Notes under the pieces: model-generated
What the model was told of the DNA's origin: nothing
Seen by the model: only the letters and a program-made list of their open reading frames with translations
The model's database searches: none
Position numbers and translations under genes: made by a program
Shown here: one piece after another, positions 9,023 through 17,700 of the stretch
How the letters are laid out: each line of letters opens with the position of its first letter
Numbering within the stretch: the stretch's first letter is position 1
Origin: an uncultured Alphaproteobacteria bacterium
Lineage (GTDB): Bacteria > Pseudomonadota > Alphaproteobacteria > Micropepsales > Micropepsaceae
Reading direction: 5' to 3'
Assembly (NCBI GenBank): GCA_903897605.1
Contig: CAIUCH010000024.1
Span: 1-48,765, forward strand
Length of the DNA stretch: 48,765 nucleotides

Positions 9023-12000
9023 TCATGCGACTTGAATACTATCGTAAATATCCGCGGCCAAGGCATGGCTAGGATCGCGGCGCAATATGACGGCCAAAAG
9101 TTTTTTTGCTGCGGGTCTTTTGCCCAGACCTAATAGCGCCTGCGATTGCAGGAACAAGGCCGTGGTTTCCTGCCGAAACTGGATGTCCTCATCGAAAAGC
9201 AGCATCGTCGGGAGCGATGTCGCGAAATAATCGATCTTGGCCGCACGCCCCTGCAGTTTTTTGGCATGTGCCAGCAAATCGAGAAAAAGTTTTCTGGCCT
9301 TTGCTTTTTGAGCGAGCCGTGCCCAAGACATCGCGGAATAAAAGGTTTTTTCGCTGAACGCGCGAACGCTCATTTCCTGAAAGTCACCCCTGAAGTTCGC
9401 GGCTGCCAGCCAATGCGCCTTTGCCTGTTTCGCGTCACCGAGTTCGCCCAGCGCGCAGCCCAACCAATAGTGGATGTCGCTTTGGTTGGCGAGCAGGTGC
9501 CTGGCTTCGCCAAGGTTCAATGGCGCGGCGAGTGCAGCTGCAAAATGGTCGCGAGCTTTGGCATTGTCACCGTTGGCCAATGCCCGGCGCCCGAGTGCAA
9601 GTTGCGAACGGGTCCATTGACCGAGCGGACCACCCTCGCCGCCTTCCCATGGCTGGAAACTGCGGGTGCCGACGATAGCCAGGGCTTTTTCGGGCTGACC
9701 GGTCTGATTGTAAAGCGCGCAAATCTCCACACTCAGATCGTCACGCTGCCGCACCAGGTCGTATCGTTTCTCCAACTCGCCCAGACGCTTTGCGGGCTTC
9801 TCACCAAGATGTTTCCAAAGCTGGTCGCGCTCGTAAAATAACCGCGCGTCCGCTGGGTTGGCGCGGAAGGCTTGTTCGTATGCGGCGCGGGCTTTGGAGG
9901 GCTTGCGGTGGATATTGTAATAGCCGATGCCAAGATTGCGCCAGACAATGGAGAATTTCGGATCAAGCGTTGCACTGCGCTGCCAGAACTGAATGGCCTC
10001 CCCATGGCGGCGGCGGTCATAAAGCAAGTTTCCGAGATAGTAGGGCGCGCGCGCGCCCTGCGGATTCGCCGCGATGGCGGTTTGGAGAATGGTAAGGTCC
10101 TCCAACCGTGACGGAAAACAGTAATCGGGCGGCAGCGAATTTGCAGTGGCAAAATTTTTCCGCGCCAAGTTTTTGTCGCCAAGCTTTTCGTATAGCCAGC
10201 CAAGTGTGTAATGGACCATCGGCAATGCGCCCCAACTTTGGTCGGGCAAGTCACCATGACTTTCGGCAGCCCCCTTCAAAATTCCGATGGCGTTGGAAAA
10301 CAAACCTGCGCGTGAATAATCATGGGCGATGTCGAGCCGCGTTTGCAGTGCACAGGCCAGTTCATCGCCGATCAACTGCCGTGCCCACCAATCCAACCGA
10401 TCGAGCGCCAACGTCTCATTGAGCAGCGCGGCGGCTTCGACTCCGCGATTGAGTTTCCGAAGCACAATGGCTTTAAGATTTCTGGCGCGCAGATTGTCCG
10501 TGTCGTGACGCAGCGAGTGATCCAAATGTTCCAGCGCGGCGCCCCATTTTTGCCGGCAGCAGTCGATCTCCGCGAGTGCGTGATAACCCGCAGCCATCCA
10601 CGCCTGATTCCAGCAGGCCTTGTAAAACGCATCATAGGCTTCGTCGTCCCGGCCTTGAAGCCGGAGTGTCGGGCCCAGATGGTATAGCGCCTCGCCGTCA
10701 TAGGGGTTGGGGTTGCGGCGCGTCTGGCGTTCGATCGCCAGGCGGAAATGTTTCTCCGCATCGGCAAATTCGCCGCGCTTGAAGTGCCAGAGACCGAGCG
10801 CATTGTTGCACCGCGAATCCAGCGGATCGCGGCGCAACGCTTCGCGCCAGTAAATCTCCGGTGAGCGCGTTGCATGACGATATTGATCGAGATGCATGCC
10901 GGTTATGAAAAGTTCATCACTGCTGGCGATCTCGGCAGGCGCGGGTGGTTCGGTGGCCGCCGGCGGAACCTCACCCCGTTCGCGCAGCTTGGGTTGGTAG
11001 GAAACAATTGTCCCGCCTTTGTTGTCGGTGACGCTAAGCAGAAAATCCGTTTGAATCACATTGCGCGGCAGCTTGGTTTCGCCGACAAATGGCTTGGCTG
11101 GCGAGAGGTCGCAAGTTTCGGAGAAAATTTCTTTGCCTTTCGCGGAAAGCAGGATTTTTGCGCCAGGGTATTTTTGCGTCACGGAGACGCCCAACCGAAT
11201 TCTTCCGTCATCGATTTTCAAGCTGACCGCTGCTTGCAAATTCGCTTGCTGCGCCGGACCGATCTTTTGGATCGGATACCAATACTGGCTCCAGGTTTTC
11301 GTCTCGCCAGGCCGCAGGAAGCTGAAATCGGGCTGGTTGTCGGTGTAGACGCCCGCCATGATCTCGATGTACGGGCCGTACTCATTTTTTTCGTCGCGCT
11401 CGGTTAGATTGCGATCCCAGGCATAGCCGAATTCGTGATTGCCCCATGTCCACTGCTTCTTGCCGGGTGAAATGTGGTGATTGGCAATGTGAACAATACC
11501 CGCCCCTGCCACATGATCGTAGCCACCAAAAAAATCTTCCCTGCTGCCCATGCACATATACGATGTCGGCACCGGAATGTTGGCGTAAAAGGAAAGGTCA
11601 TTGGCCACGTAATCCACCGGAGCGATGCCGCCCTGATTCGGTGGGATAAACTGGGTTGGCACCTCGCTCGCTGGCACGCCATTGCGGCCGCGCTCTTTGT
11701 AACTCACGCCATAGTATGGACCATTTGCGAGGGGATATTCGCTCATCGAGCGCCGCGCATGGTCCGCGACGAAATAGACATCCGGCGGAAAAAAACTCTG
11801 ATACGCTTCATGCACGCGCGTGGCGACATTGGCCCACCAGAGAAAAGTCTGTGTCAGCGGTGTGCGGTTATAGGCGCGCACCTTGAGTTCGACGAACGCA
11901 TTGGCGGGATGCAGACAAACGCCATGCATGCCTTTCATGCGGCACATTGGGTCATGGTCGCTGCACCATACCGTGACCGAACCGTCGGCGTGTTTTTCGA

Positions 12001-12412
12001 TCTCGAAATCCACCGGTAGAAATGTCGCCGGCCGATGATGTTGCGGCCAGTTGAACTCGATGCCACCGCTTGCCCACGGCCCGGCGAGGCCGACCAGCGC
12101 CGGCTTTATGACGTGCTGATTGTAGATGAGATCATAGCCGTTCGTTTTGTCCAGGATGGCATGAATGCGCCCGCCAAGTTCCGGCAGCACCAGCACACGG
12201 AGAAATTCGTTCTCCATCCAGATGGCTTTCCATTCGCGGTCGATTGGCGTTTCCGCGATGCGATCGGTGAAAGGCATTGGATAGATCTTGCCGCTGCTGC
12301 CCTGATATACGCGTTTCTCCAGGAACATCGGGTTCTTGTCGGGCGGCGCGGGCAGATAAGTGGGAATGATCAAAGTCCCAATTTTGGCATGAACAGTCGT
12401 GGCGTTTGTCAT
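9023..12412 (-). CDS. DUF5107 domain protein with long TPR array
   Basis: This 1129-residue soluble protein has two parts. The first ~480 residues match the DUF5107 type: a beta-rich region resembling the galactose-mutarotase fold, with LVLPELGGRIHAILDK, ASGGIEFNWPQHHRP and a later Trp-rich stretch. From about residue 540 to the end come many tetratricopeptide-like helix pairs (for example NALGLWHFKRGEFADAEKHF and YLGNLLYDRRRHGEAIQFWQ). No signal peptide or membrane segment is seen, so it should be cytoplasmic. The frame is open to a TTG at 12421, but I prefer the ATG at 12412; neither has a good ribosome site. It is the promoter-proximal gene of the porter/CBM9-like/GH2 run and faces the GH36 gene across 189 bp. 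The reaction is unknown; a mutarotase-like fold with conserved carboxylates and histidines fits a sugar-active enzyme, which is an inference. Confidence 0.85.
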   Translation of the reverse strand: MTNATTVHAKIGTLIIPTYLPAPPDKNPMFLEKRVYQGSSGKIYPMPFTDRIAETPIDREWKAIWMENEFLRVLVLPELGGRIHAILDKTNGYDLIYNQHVIKPALVGLAGPWASGGIEFNWPQHHRPATFLPVDFEIEKHADGSVTVWCSDHDPMCRMKGMHGVCLHPANAFVELKVRAYNRTPLTQTFLWWANVATRVHEAYQSFFPPDVYFVADHARRSMSEYPLANGPYYGVSYKERGRNGVPASEVPTQFIPPNQGGIAPVDYVANDLSFYANIPVPTSYMCMGSREDFFGGYDHVAGAGIVHIANHHISPGKKQWTWGNHEFGYAWDRNLTERDEKNEYGPYIEIMAGVYTDNQPDFSFLRPGETKTWSQYWYPIQKIGPAQQANLQAAVSLKIDDGRIRLGVSVTQKYPGAKILLSAKGKEIFSETCDLSPAKPFVGETKLPRNVIQTDFLLSVTDNKGGTIVSYQPKLRERGEVPPAATEPPAPAEIASSDELFITGMHLDQYRHATRSPEIYWREALRRDPLDSRCNNALGLWHFKRGEFADAEKHFRLAIERQTRRNPNPYDGEALYHLGPTLRLQGRDDEAYDAFYKACWNQAWMAAGYHALAEIDCCRQKWGAALEHLDHSLRHDTDNLRARNLKAIVLRKLNRGVEAAALLNETLALDRLDWWARQLIGDELACALQTRLDIAHDYSRAGLFSNAIGILKGAAESHGDLPDQSWGALPMVHYTLGWLYEKLGDKNLARKNFATANSLPPDYCFPSRLEDLTILQTAIAANPQGARAPYYLGNLLYDRRRHGEAIQFWQRSATLDPKFSIVWRNLGIGYYNIHRKPSKARAAYEQAFRANPADARLFYERDQLWKHLGEKPAKRLGELEKRYDLVRQRDDLSVEICALYNQTGQPEKALAIVGTRSFQPWEGGEGGPLGQWTRSQLALGRRALANGDNAKARDHFAAALAAPLNLGEARHLLANQSDIHYWLGCALGELGDAKQAKAHWLAAANFRGDFQEMSVRAFSEKTFYSAMSWARLAQKAKARKLFLDLLAHAKKLQGRAAKIDYFATSLPTMLLFDEDIQFRQETTALFLQSQALLGLGKRPAAKKLLAVILRRDPSHALAADIYDSIQVA

Positions 12413-12601
12413 TTCGGGCAATCTGATCGCTTGTTCTTCGGCGTCTTGTGTCGGAGAGCGGAACGGATTTGCCGTCGAATGTCTCTCCCTCCCTCAATTC
12501 TAGCCACATTCTCGCCGATCCACGCAAATTCCCACGGAATGGGCTTCGGACCGGCGGTCGCGCGGGATAATGTGCCCATCGACCAAGAAGGCAGAACCCA
12601 T
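12413..12601. promoter_or_regulatory. Divergent promoter region, DUF5107-TPR and GH36 genes
   Basis: This 189-bp spacer separates two divergent carbohydrate genes and must contain both promoters. A GATAAT hexamer near 12568 is a possible -10 for the GH36 gene, but no good -35 stands 16-18 bp upstream. No strong palindrome suited to a LacI-type repressor is apparent. Confidence 0.4.
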
Positions 12602-14815
12602 ATGGCGATCAACGACATTTCCCGGATTTCTCGTCCCATGCTTGGTGTTCTTGCGGTTTTTGCCTTTCCGGCGCTTGCCCATGCCGGAGCGCGTTTTGAT
12701 CCTGCCACGCACCAGTTCCGGCTGGATGGCGGCGCCGTCACCTACGCCTTTGGCGTCAATTCGGCGGGCGCGCTGCAATCGCTCTATTGGGGTCCGCAGT
12801 TGGCCGCGACCGACAGGCTTGAGGCCGTAACGCCGCCTGATTTATCCGGCATGGATCCATCCAGTTCGATCACGCCTCAGGAATATCCGGGCTGGGGCCG
12901 CGGCTTCTATACCGAGCCCGCGTTGAAGCTCGCCTATCCCAATGGTGCCCGCGACGTGGTTCTGACTTTCGTATCGGGCCATGCGGAAGGCGACAGCATC
13001 ACCGTCGAGATGGCGGATATCGCCAGGCCGCTCCATGTCAGTCTGCGTTATACGATCGATCCCGCCACCGGGATCGTTGGCCGTTCCGCCATCATCCGCA
13101 ACGACACAGCTGCGCCGGTGCGGATCGATCAAGCCTCCTCCGCGGCCTGGTCGCTTCCGCAAAGTGACGACTATCACCTCCATTATCTGACCGGGCGCTG
13201 GGCCGCCGAATGGACTCTCCAGGACCGCGCCATTACCCAAGGCGCCACCGTGATCGAAAGCCGGCGAGGTTCCACCGGCATGCAGGCCAATCCCTGGTTC
13301 GCGATCGACCGTGCCGGTCTGACAAGCGAAGAAAATGGGCCCGTCTGGTTCGGCGCCCTGGCCTGGAGTGGTTCCTGGCGGATAAGCGTCGACCGCAATC
13401 CGATGGGCGATGTGCGCGTGGTGGGCGGCTTCAACCCATTCGATTTCGCCTACCGGTTGAAGCCCGGCGAAACGCTGGAAACGCCGGTATTCTATGCCGG
13501 CTATTCCGACCAGGGCATGGGCGGCGCTTCGCGGCTGATGCATCACTTCGAGAGGACGAAGATCCTGCCGCAAAGTTCGGCGCCAAAACTTCGTCCCATC
13601 CTCTACAATAGTTGGGAAGCGACCGAATTTGCCGTGAATGAAAAAGGCCAGATGGCGCTGGCCGAAAAGGCGGCACAGATCGGCGTCGAGCGTTTCGTGA
13701 TGGATGACGGCTGGTTCGGGGCGCGCAACACCGACCATGCCGGGCTGGGCGACTGGACCGTCAATCGCACAAAATTTCCCAACGGGCTGAAGCCGCTGAT
13801 CGACAAGGTGCACAGCCTGGGCATGGAATTCGGCCTGTGGGTCGAACCGGAAATGGTCAATCCCGACAGCGACCTTTATCGCGCCCATCCCGATTGGGTG
13901 ATCAATTTTCCGGGGCGCCCGCGTTCGGAACAGCGCAATCAGCTGATGCTCAATCTGGCGCGTTCGGATGTGCGCGATTTTGTGCTGAAGGCGATCGATG
14001 ATCTGGTGTCGAAGAACGACATCCAGTTCCTGAAATGGGATTACAACCGCAACTGGTCCGAGCCGGGCTGGCCGGAAGTCGATCCGCAGGACCAGCCGAG
14101 GATCTATGTGGCCTATATCCGCAACCTCTACGGAATTTTCGCGGAACTGCGCAAGCGCCACCCCAAGCTGGAGATCGAGGACTGTTCCGGCGGCGGCGGC
14201 CGCGTCGATCTCGGCATCATGGGCCTGACCGATCAGGTTTGGACGTCCGACAATACCGATCCCTTCGATCGGCTCAGCATCCAGGACGGCTTCACCCACG
14301 CCTATGCGCCGGCAGTGATGATGGACTGGGTGACGGACTCGCCCAGCTGGGTCAACAAGCGCACGACGACGCTCGACTATCGCTTTCTGTCGGCCATGCA
14401 GGGATCGCTGGGCATCGGCGCGGACCTCAACAAATGGACGGAAACCGATTTCGCCGGGGCGGCGCGAATGGTGGCCGCCTACAAGCAGGTGCGCCAAACT
14501 GTCCAGCAGGGCGATCTTTACCGCCTCATCCGGCCGACGGACGCCTCCGAACGCGCCGCAACCCTTTATGTGTCGCCGGACCGGCGCCAAGCGGTCCTGT
14601 TTGCCTTCCTGCATTCCAGCACCAAATATGACCCGCAGTCGCGCATTCATCTCGCCGGTCTCGATCCCGAGAAGCAATATCGCGTGCACGCGATCGATGC
14701 CGCGCCGGGCGCGGTCGGCGAAACGCAAAGCGGCGCCTATTGGATGAGATATGGCGCGGACGTGTCCATGACGGGCGACTTTCAGGCCCGGGGGCTGGTC
14801 TTCGAGGAATTGTAG
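12602..14815 (+). CDS. Alpha-galactosidase, GH36
   Basis: This 737-residue retaining alpha-galactosidase removes terminal alpha-linked galactose from raffinose-type sugars or galactomannan side chains. It has the GH36 order: N-terminal beta-supersandwich (about 30-325), TIM barrel (about 330-650) and C-terminal beta-sandwich. The nucleophile is D480 in LKWDYNRNW and the acid/base is D550 in VWTSDNTDPFD, two residues from the numbers in Lactobacillus MelA (D478/D548). ERFVMDDGWF and IEDCSGGGGRVDLG shape the active site. I start at 12602 because the product then begins with a Sec-type signal (MAINDISRISRPML... ending ALAHA), with an AAGAAGG-like ribosome site somewhat far upstream. The open frame extends to 12035 but there it only overlaps the opposite DUF5107 gene. 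The GH3 gene follows in the same direction after 159 bp. Confidence 0.95.
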   Translation: MAINDISRISRPMLGVLAVFAFPALAHAGARFDPATHQFRLDGGAVTYAFGVNSAGALQSLYWGPQLAATDRLEAVTPPDLSGMDPSSSITPQEYPGWGRGFYTEPALKLAYPNGARDVVLTFVSGHAEGDSITVEMADIARPLHVSLRYTIDPATGIVGRSAIIRNDTAAPVRIDQASSAAWSLPQSDDYHLHYLTGRWAAEWTLQDRAITQGATVIESRRGSTGMQANPWFAIDRAGLTSEENGPVWFGALAWSGSWRISVDRNPMGDVRVVGGFNPFDFAYRLKPGETLETPVFYAGYSDQGMGGASRLMHHFERTKILPQSSAPKLRPILYNSWEATEFAVNEKGQMALAEKAAQIGVERFVMDDGWFGARNTDHAGLGDWTVNRTKFPNGLKPLIDKVHSLGMEFGLWVEPEMVNPDSDLYRAHPDWVINFPGRPRSEQRNQLMLNLARSDVRDFVLKAIDDLVSKNDIQFLKWDYNRNWSEPGWPEVDPQDQPRIYVAYIRNLYGIFAELRKRHPKLEIEDCSGGGGRVDLGIMGLTDQVWTSDNTDPFDRLSIQDGFTHAYAPAVMMDWVTDSPSWVNKRTTTLDYRFLSAMQGSLGIGADLNKWTETDFAGAARMVAAYKQVRQTVQQGDLYRLIRPTDASERAATLYVSPDRRQAVLFAFLHSSTKYDPQSRIHLAGLDPEKQYRVHAIDAAPGAVGETQSGAYWMRYGADVSMTGDFQARGLVFEEL

Positions 14816-14974
14816 CGCCTGTTGGGGTCAAGAAACGGTCATTTCACCAGCGTGTTGGGCCGGTGAACCCTGTTCCCGTCGCGCCACGCCACCTACAGGC
14901 CGGGATGCGCACCATTCCATAAGGCCCATTTCCGGCAGTATGGTGGTGGTAGTCGCATATTCCAGGGGGATGGA

Positions 14975-17614
14975 ATGATCAGGCTAGGCTCCATCATTAC
15001 GATCGCGGCCGCAGCGGTTTGCAGCTTATTGCCGGCGGCGGCGCAAGACAGTCCGCCCCGGGATGCTCCCTGGCTCAATCCCGATCTTCCCGTGGCGCAG
15101 CGCGTCGATGCGCTGGTGGCCCAGATGAGTTTGGAGGAAAAGGCTTCGCAAATGGTCAATCAGGCGCGTGCCATTCCGCGCCTTGGAGTGCCCGCCTATG
15201 ATTGGTGGAGCGAAGCGCTGCACGGCGTGGCGAACAACGGCTATGCCACCGTGTTTCCCGAGCCCATCGGCCTAGCCGCAAGCTTCGACGCTCCCACGGT
15301 GCATGACATGGCTGTCGCCATCGGCACCGAAGCGCGGGCGAAGTTCAACCTGCTCGGCGGGCAGAACGCGCCACACCGCATCTTTCAGGGGCTCGATTTC
15401 TGGTCCCCCAACATCAACATCTTTCGCGATCCGCGCTGGGGCCGTGGCCAAGAGACGTATGGCGAGGACCCGTTCTTGACGGGAAAAATGGGCGTGGCCT
15501 TCGTCACGGGGATGCAGGGCGATGATCCGCGATATTTCCGCGTCATCGCCACCGCAAAACATTTTGCGGTGCATTCGGGTCCCGAATCGACGCGGCACCA
15601 AGTGGATGTGCCGGTGAGCAAGCATGATCAGGAAGACACTTATCTGCCCGCCTTTCGCGCGCTGGTGACGGAAGGCAAGGTCGATTCCGTGATGTGCGCC
15701 TATAACCGCATCAATGGCCAACCCGGCTGCGCCAGCGATTTTCTTCTGAACGATCAGCTGCGCGGCAAATGGAATTTCCAGGGGTATGTGGTGTCGGACT
15801 GCGACGCCATTGCCGACATCCAGCGCGGCCACCGTTACACCAAGACTTTGGCCGAGGCAGCGGCGGTGTCGATGCAGCATGGCGTTGACAATGACTGCGC
15901 CGATTATACCGCCCTCAAAAGCGACCGTTCCGATTATGAGCGCTATTACGATGCCGCGGCACAGGGGTTGGTGAGCGAGGCGGTGCTGGACGCGTCGCTG
16001 AAGCGGTTGTTCACGGCGCGCGTCAAGTTGGGATTGTTCGACCCGCCCGCGATGGTGGCCTATGCGCAAACACCGGAATCCGAACTGAATTCTCCCGCGC
16101 ATGATGCGCTCGCACTCGTGCTGGCACGCAAATCCATGGTGCTGCTGAAAAACGACGGCGTATTGCCGCTCGCCGGATCGGTGAAGCGCATCGCCGTGGT
16201 GGGTCCGCTGGCGGACCTGAGCGATGTGCTGAAGGGCAATTACAATGGCGAGCCGCTTCATCCCGTCACCGCACTGGCGGGTATCCGTCGCCAGTTCCCC
16301 GCTGCGGACATCACGTTCGAGCCGGGCACCAATTTCCTGCGTGTCCCCGAACCCGTGCCCGCCTCGGCCCTGGCCACCGGCGACGGCCAAACCGGTCTCA
16401 AGGCCGAACTCTATAACAACGCCGATTTCTCCGGCAGTCCGGCGCTGACCCGCATCGACGCGGATGGGAATTTCGCGCGCGCCATCGCGGCGGTTCTGCC
16501 GAACGCCGGGCCGGTGTCTGTGTGCTGGACGGGTTTCCTGGCCGCGCCGGAGAGCGGCACCTACCATATCGGGCAGAGCGGAGCGCATTCGCGGCTGTGG
16601 ATCGATGGCAACTTGGCCGTGGACAATTCAACCGCGCAGGAGCCCGAGCTCAAAACGACGGACATGGTGTTCGAGAAGGGTCGCAAATATGCCGTGCGCA
16701 TCGAGCAGAATTCTTCAAGCGATCCCGCGATCAAGTTCGTCTGGAGGCGCTTGATCGATGATCCACTCGGCCGGGCCGTTGCGGCGGCAAACAAGGCGGA
16801 CGTCGTGGTGGCCGTGGTCGGCATCACCTCCGCGCTGGAAGGCGAGGAGATGAAAGTGGACGTGCCCGGATTTGCGGGCGGCGATCGCACCGATCTGAAT
16901 CTGCCGGCGGACGAGGAAAAGCTGCTGGAAACGATGAAGGCCACCGGCAAGAAACTGATCGTGGTGCTGATGAACGGCTCGGCCCTGTCGGTGAACTGGG
17001 CCGCGGCCCATGCCGACGCGATACTGGACGCCTGGTATTCCGGCCAGCAAGGTGGCACCGCCATCGCCGAGACCCTGGCGGGTGTCAACAATCCGGCGGG
17101 CCGTTTGCCGGTGACTTTTTATACCGGCATCGACCAGCTTCCGCCCTTCAGCGACTATGCGATGACCGGGCGCACCTATCGTTATTTCGCCGGCAGGCCG
17201 CTTTATCCGTTCGGCTACGGCCTGAGCTATACGAAATTCGCCTATGGCGGCCTTCGGCTGTCCAGCGGCGCGGTGAAAGCAGGCGAGACCCTGGGCGTTG
17301 ACACGGTGGTGCGCAACACCGGTCACCGCGAAGGCGACGAAGTCGTGCAACTTTACCTGAGCTTCCCGAAAGTGCCGGGCACGCCCATCCGCGCTCTGCG
17401 GGGCTTTGCCCGTGTGCATCTCGCGCCGGGCGCGCGCCAGTCGGTGCATTTCGACCTCAGCCCCCGCGACCTTTCCAGCGTGACGGCGGCAGGCGACCGT
17501 GTGGTGGCATCCGGCGCCTACAAAATAAGCGTCGGCGGCGGCCAGCCCGGCACCGGCGCGGCCATAACGGCGGCTGCTTTCACAGTAAGCGGCATCACGG
17601 CGCTGCCGGAATAG
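14975..17614 (+). CDS. GH3 beta-xylosidase/beta-glucosidase with PA14 insert
   Basis: This 879-residue secreted retaining beta-glycosidase begins with a Sec signal ending AAAQ (about residue 24). The GH3 barrel carries YDWWSEALHGVA (about 75-86), a motif typical of the beta-xylosidase branch, plus the AKHFAVHSG substrate site and the nucleophile D275 in YVVSDCDAI. The second alpha/beta domain is split by a PA14 sugar-binding module (about 474-592) and resumes with the acidic GEEMKVDVPGF segment that should hold the acid/base Glu. A fibronectin-III-like domain with PFGYGLSYTKF closes the protein. The ribosome site GGGGG lies about 6 bp before the ATG. The target could be a beta-xyloside, beta-glucoside or alpha-L-arabinoside; the YDWW motif favours xylosidase. 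It converges on the M14 peptidase gene. Confidence 0.94.
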   Translation: MIRLGSIITIAAAAVCSLLPAAAQDSPPRDAPWLNPDLPVAQRVDALVAQMSLEEKASQMVNQARAIPRLGVPAYDWWSEALHGVANNGYATVFPEPIGLAASFDAPTVHDMAVAIGTEARAKFNLLGGQNAPHRIFQGLDFWSPNINIFRDPRWGRGQETYGEDPFLTGKMGVAFVTGMQGDDPRYFRVIATAKHFAVHSGPESTRHQVDVPVSKHDQEDTYLPAFRALVTEGKVDSVMCAYNRINGQPGCASDFLLNDQLRGKWNFQGYVVSDCDAIADIQRGHRYTKTLAEAAAVSMQHGVDNDCADYTALKSDRSDYERYYDAAAQGLVSEAVLDASLKRLFTARVKLGLFDPPAMVAYAQTPESELNSPAHDALALVLARKSMVLLKNDGVLPLAGSVKRIAVVGPLADLSDVLKGNYNGEPLHPVTALAGIRRQFPAADITFEPGTNFLRVPEPVPASALATGDGQTGLKAELYNNADFSGSPALTRIDADGNFARAIAAVLPNAGPVSVCWTGFLAAPESGTYHIGQSGAHSRLWIDGNLAVDNSTAQEPELKTTDMVFEKGRKYAVRIEQNSSSDPAIKFVWRRLIDDPLGRAVAAANKADVVVAVVGITSALEGEEMKVDVPGFAGGDRTDLNLPADEEKLLETMKATGKKLIVVLMNGSALSVNWAAAHADAILDAWYSGQQGGTAIAETLAGVNNPAGRLPVTFYTGIDQLPPFSDYAMTGRTYRYFAGRPLYPFGYGLSYTKFAYGGLRLSSGAVKAGETLGVDTVVRNTGHREGDEVVQLYLSFPKVPGTPIRALRGFARVHLAPGARQSVHFDLSPRDLSSVTAAGDRVVASGAYKISVGGGQPGTGAAITAAAFTVSGITALPE

Positions 17615-17650
17615 CGCCAAGGAACTGGCGAGGTACGAATGGCCAAAAAC

Positions 17651-17677
17651 CGCTTCTACCGGGGCCGGTAGCGGGCA
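17651..17677. terminator. Hairpin between convergent GH3 and M14 genes
   Basis: In the 86-bp convergent gap, CTACC (17656-17660) pairs with GGTAG (17667-17671) around a GC-rich loop. A flanking CCGC/CGG pairing extends it with a small bulge. It could stop transcription from both sides, but neither side has a clear T-run, so this is only a candidate. Confidence 0.3.
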
Positions 17678-17700
17678 GAGATTCCTGTTCCGCCTTGCGG

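Noticed and set aside
12035..12601. Upstream in-frame extension of the GH36 gene
   Set aside because: It overlaps the opposite DUF5107 gene, lacks coding character, and the Sec signal begins at 12602.
12842..14728. 628-codon open frame antisense to the GH36 gene
   Set aside because: It mirrors the codon structure of a well-supported GH36 gene, has no family motif and is rich in His, Arg and Gly as expected for an antisense shadow at high GC.
14842..14867. TTCACC/GGTGAA hairpin after the GH36 gene as a terminator
   Set aside because: Only a 6-bp stem with a 14-base loop and no T-run; too weak to call.
15272..16588. 438-codon open frame antisense to the GH3 gene
   Set aside because: Arg/His-rich shadow lying wholly inside the GH3 catalytic domain, with no recognisable domain or ribosome site.
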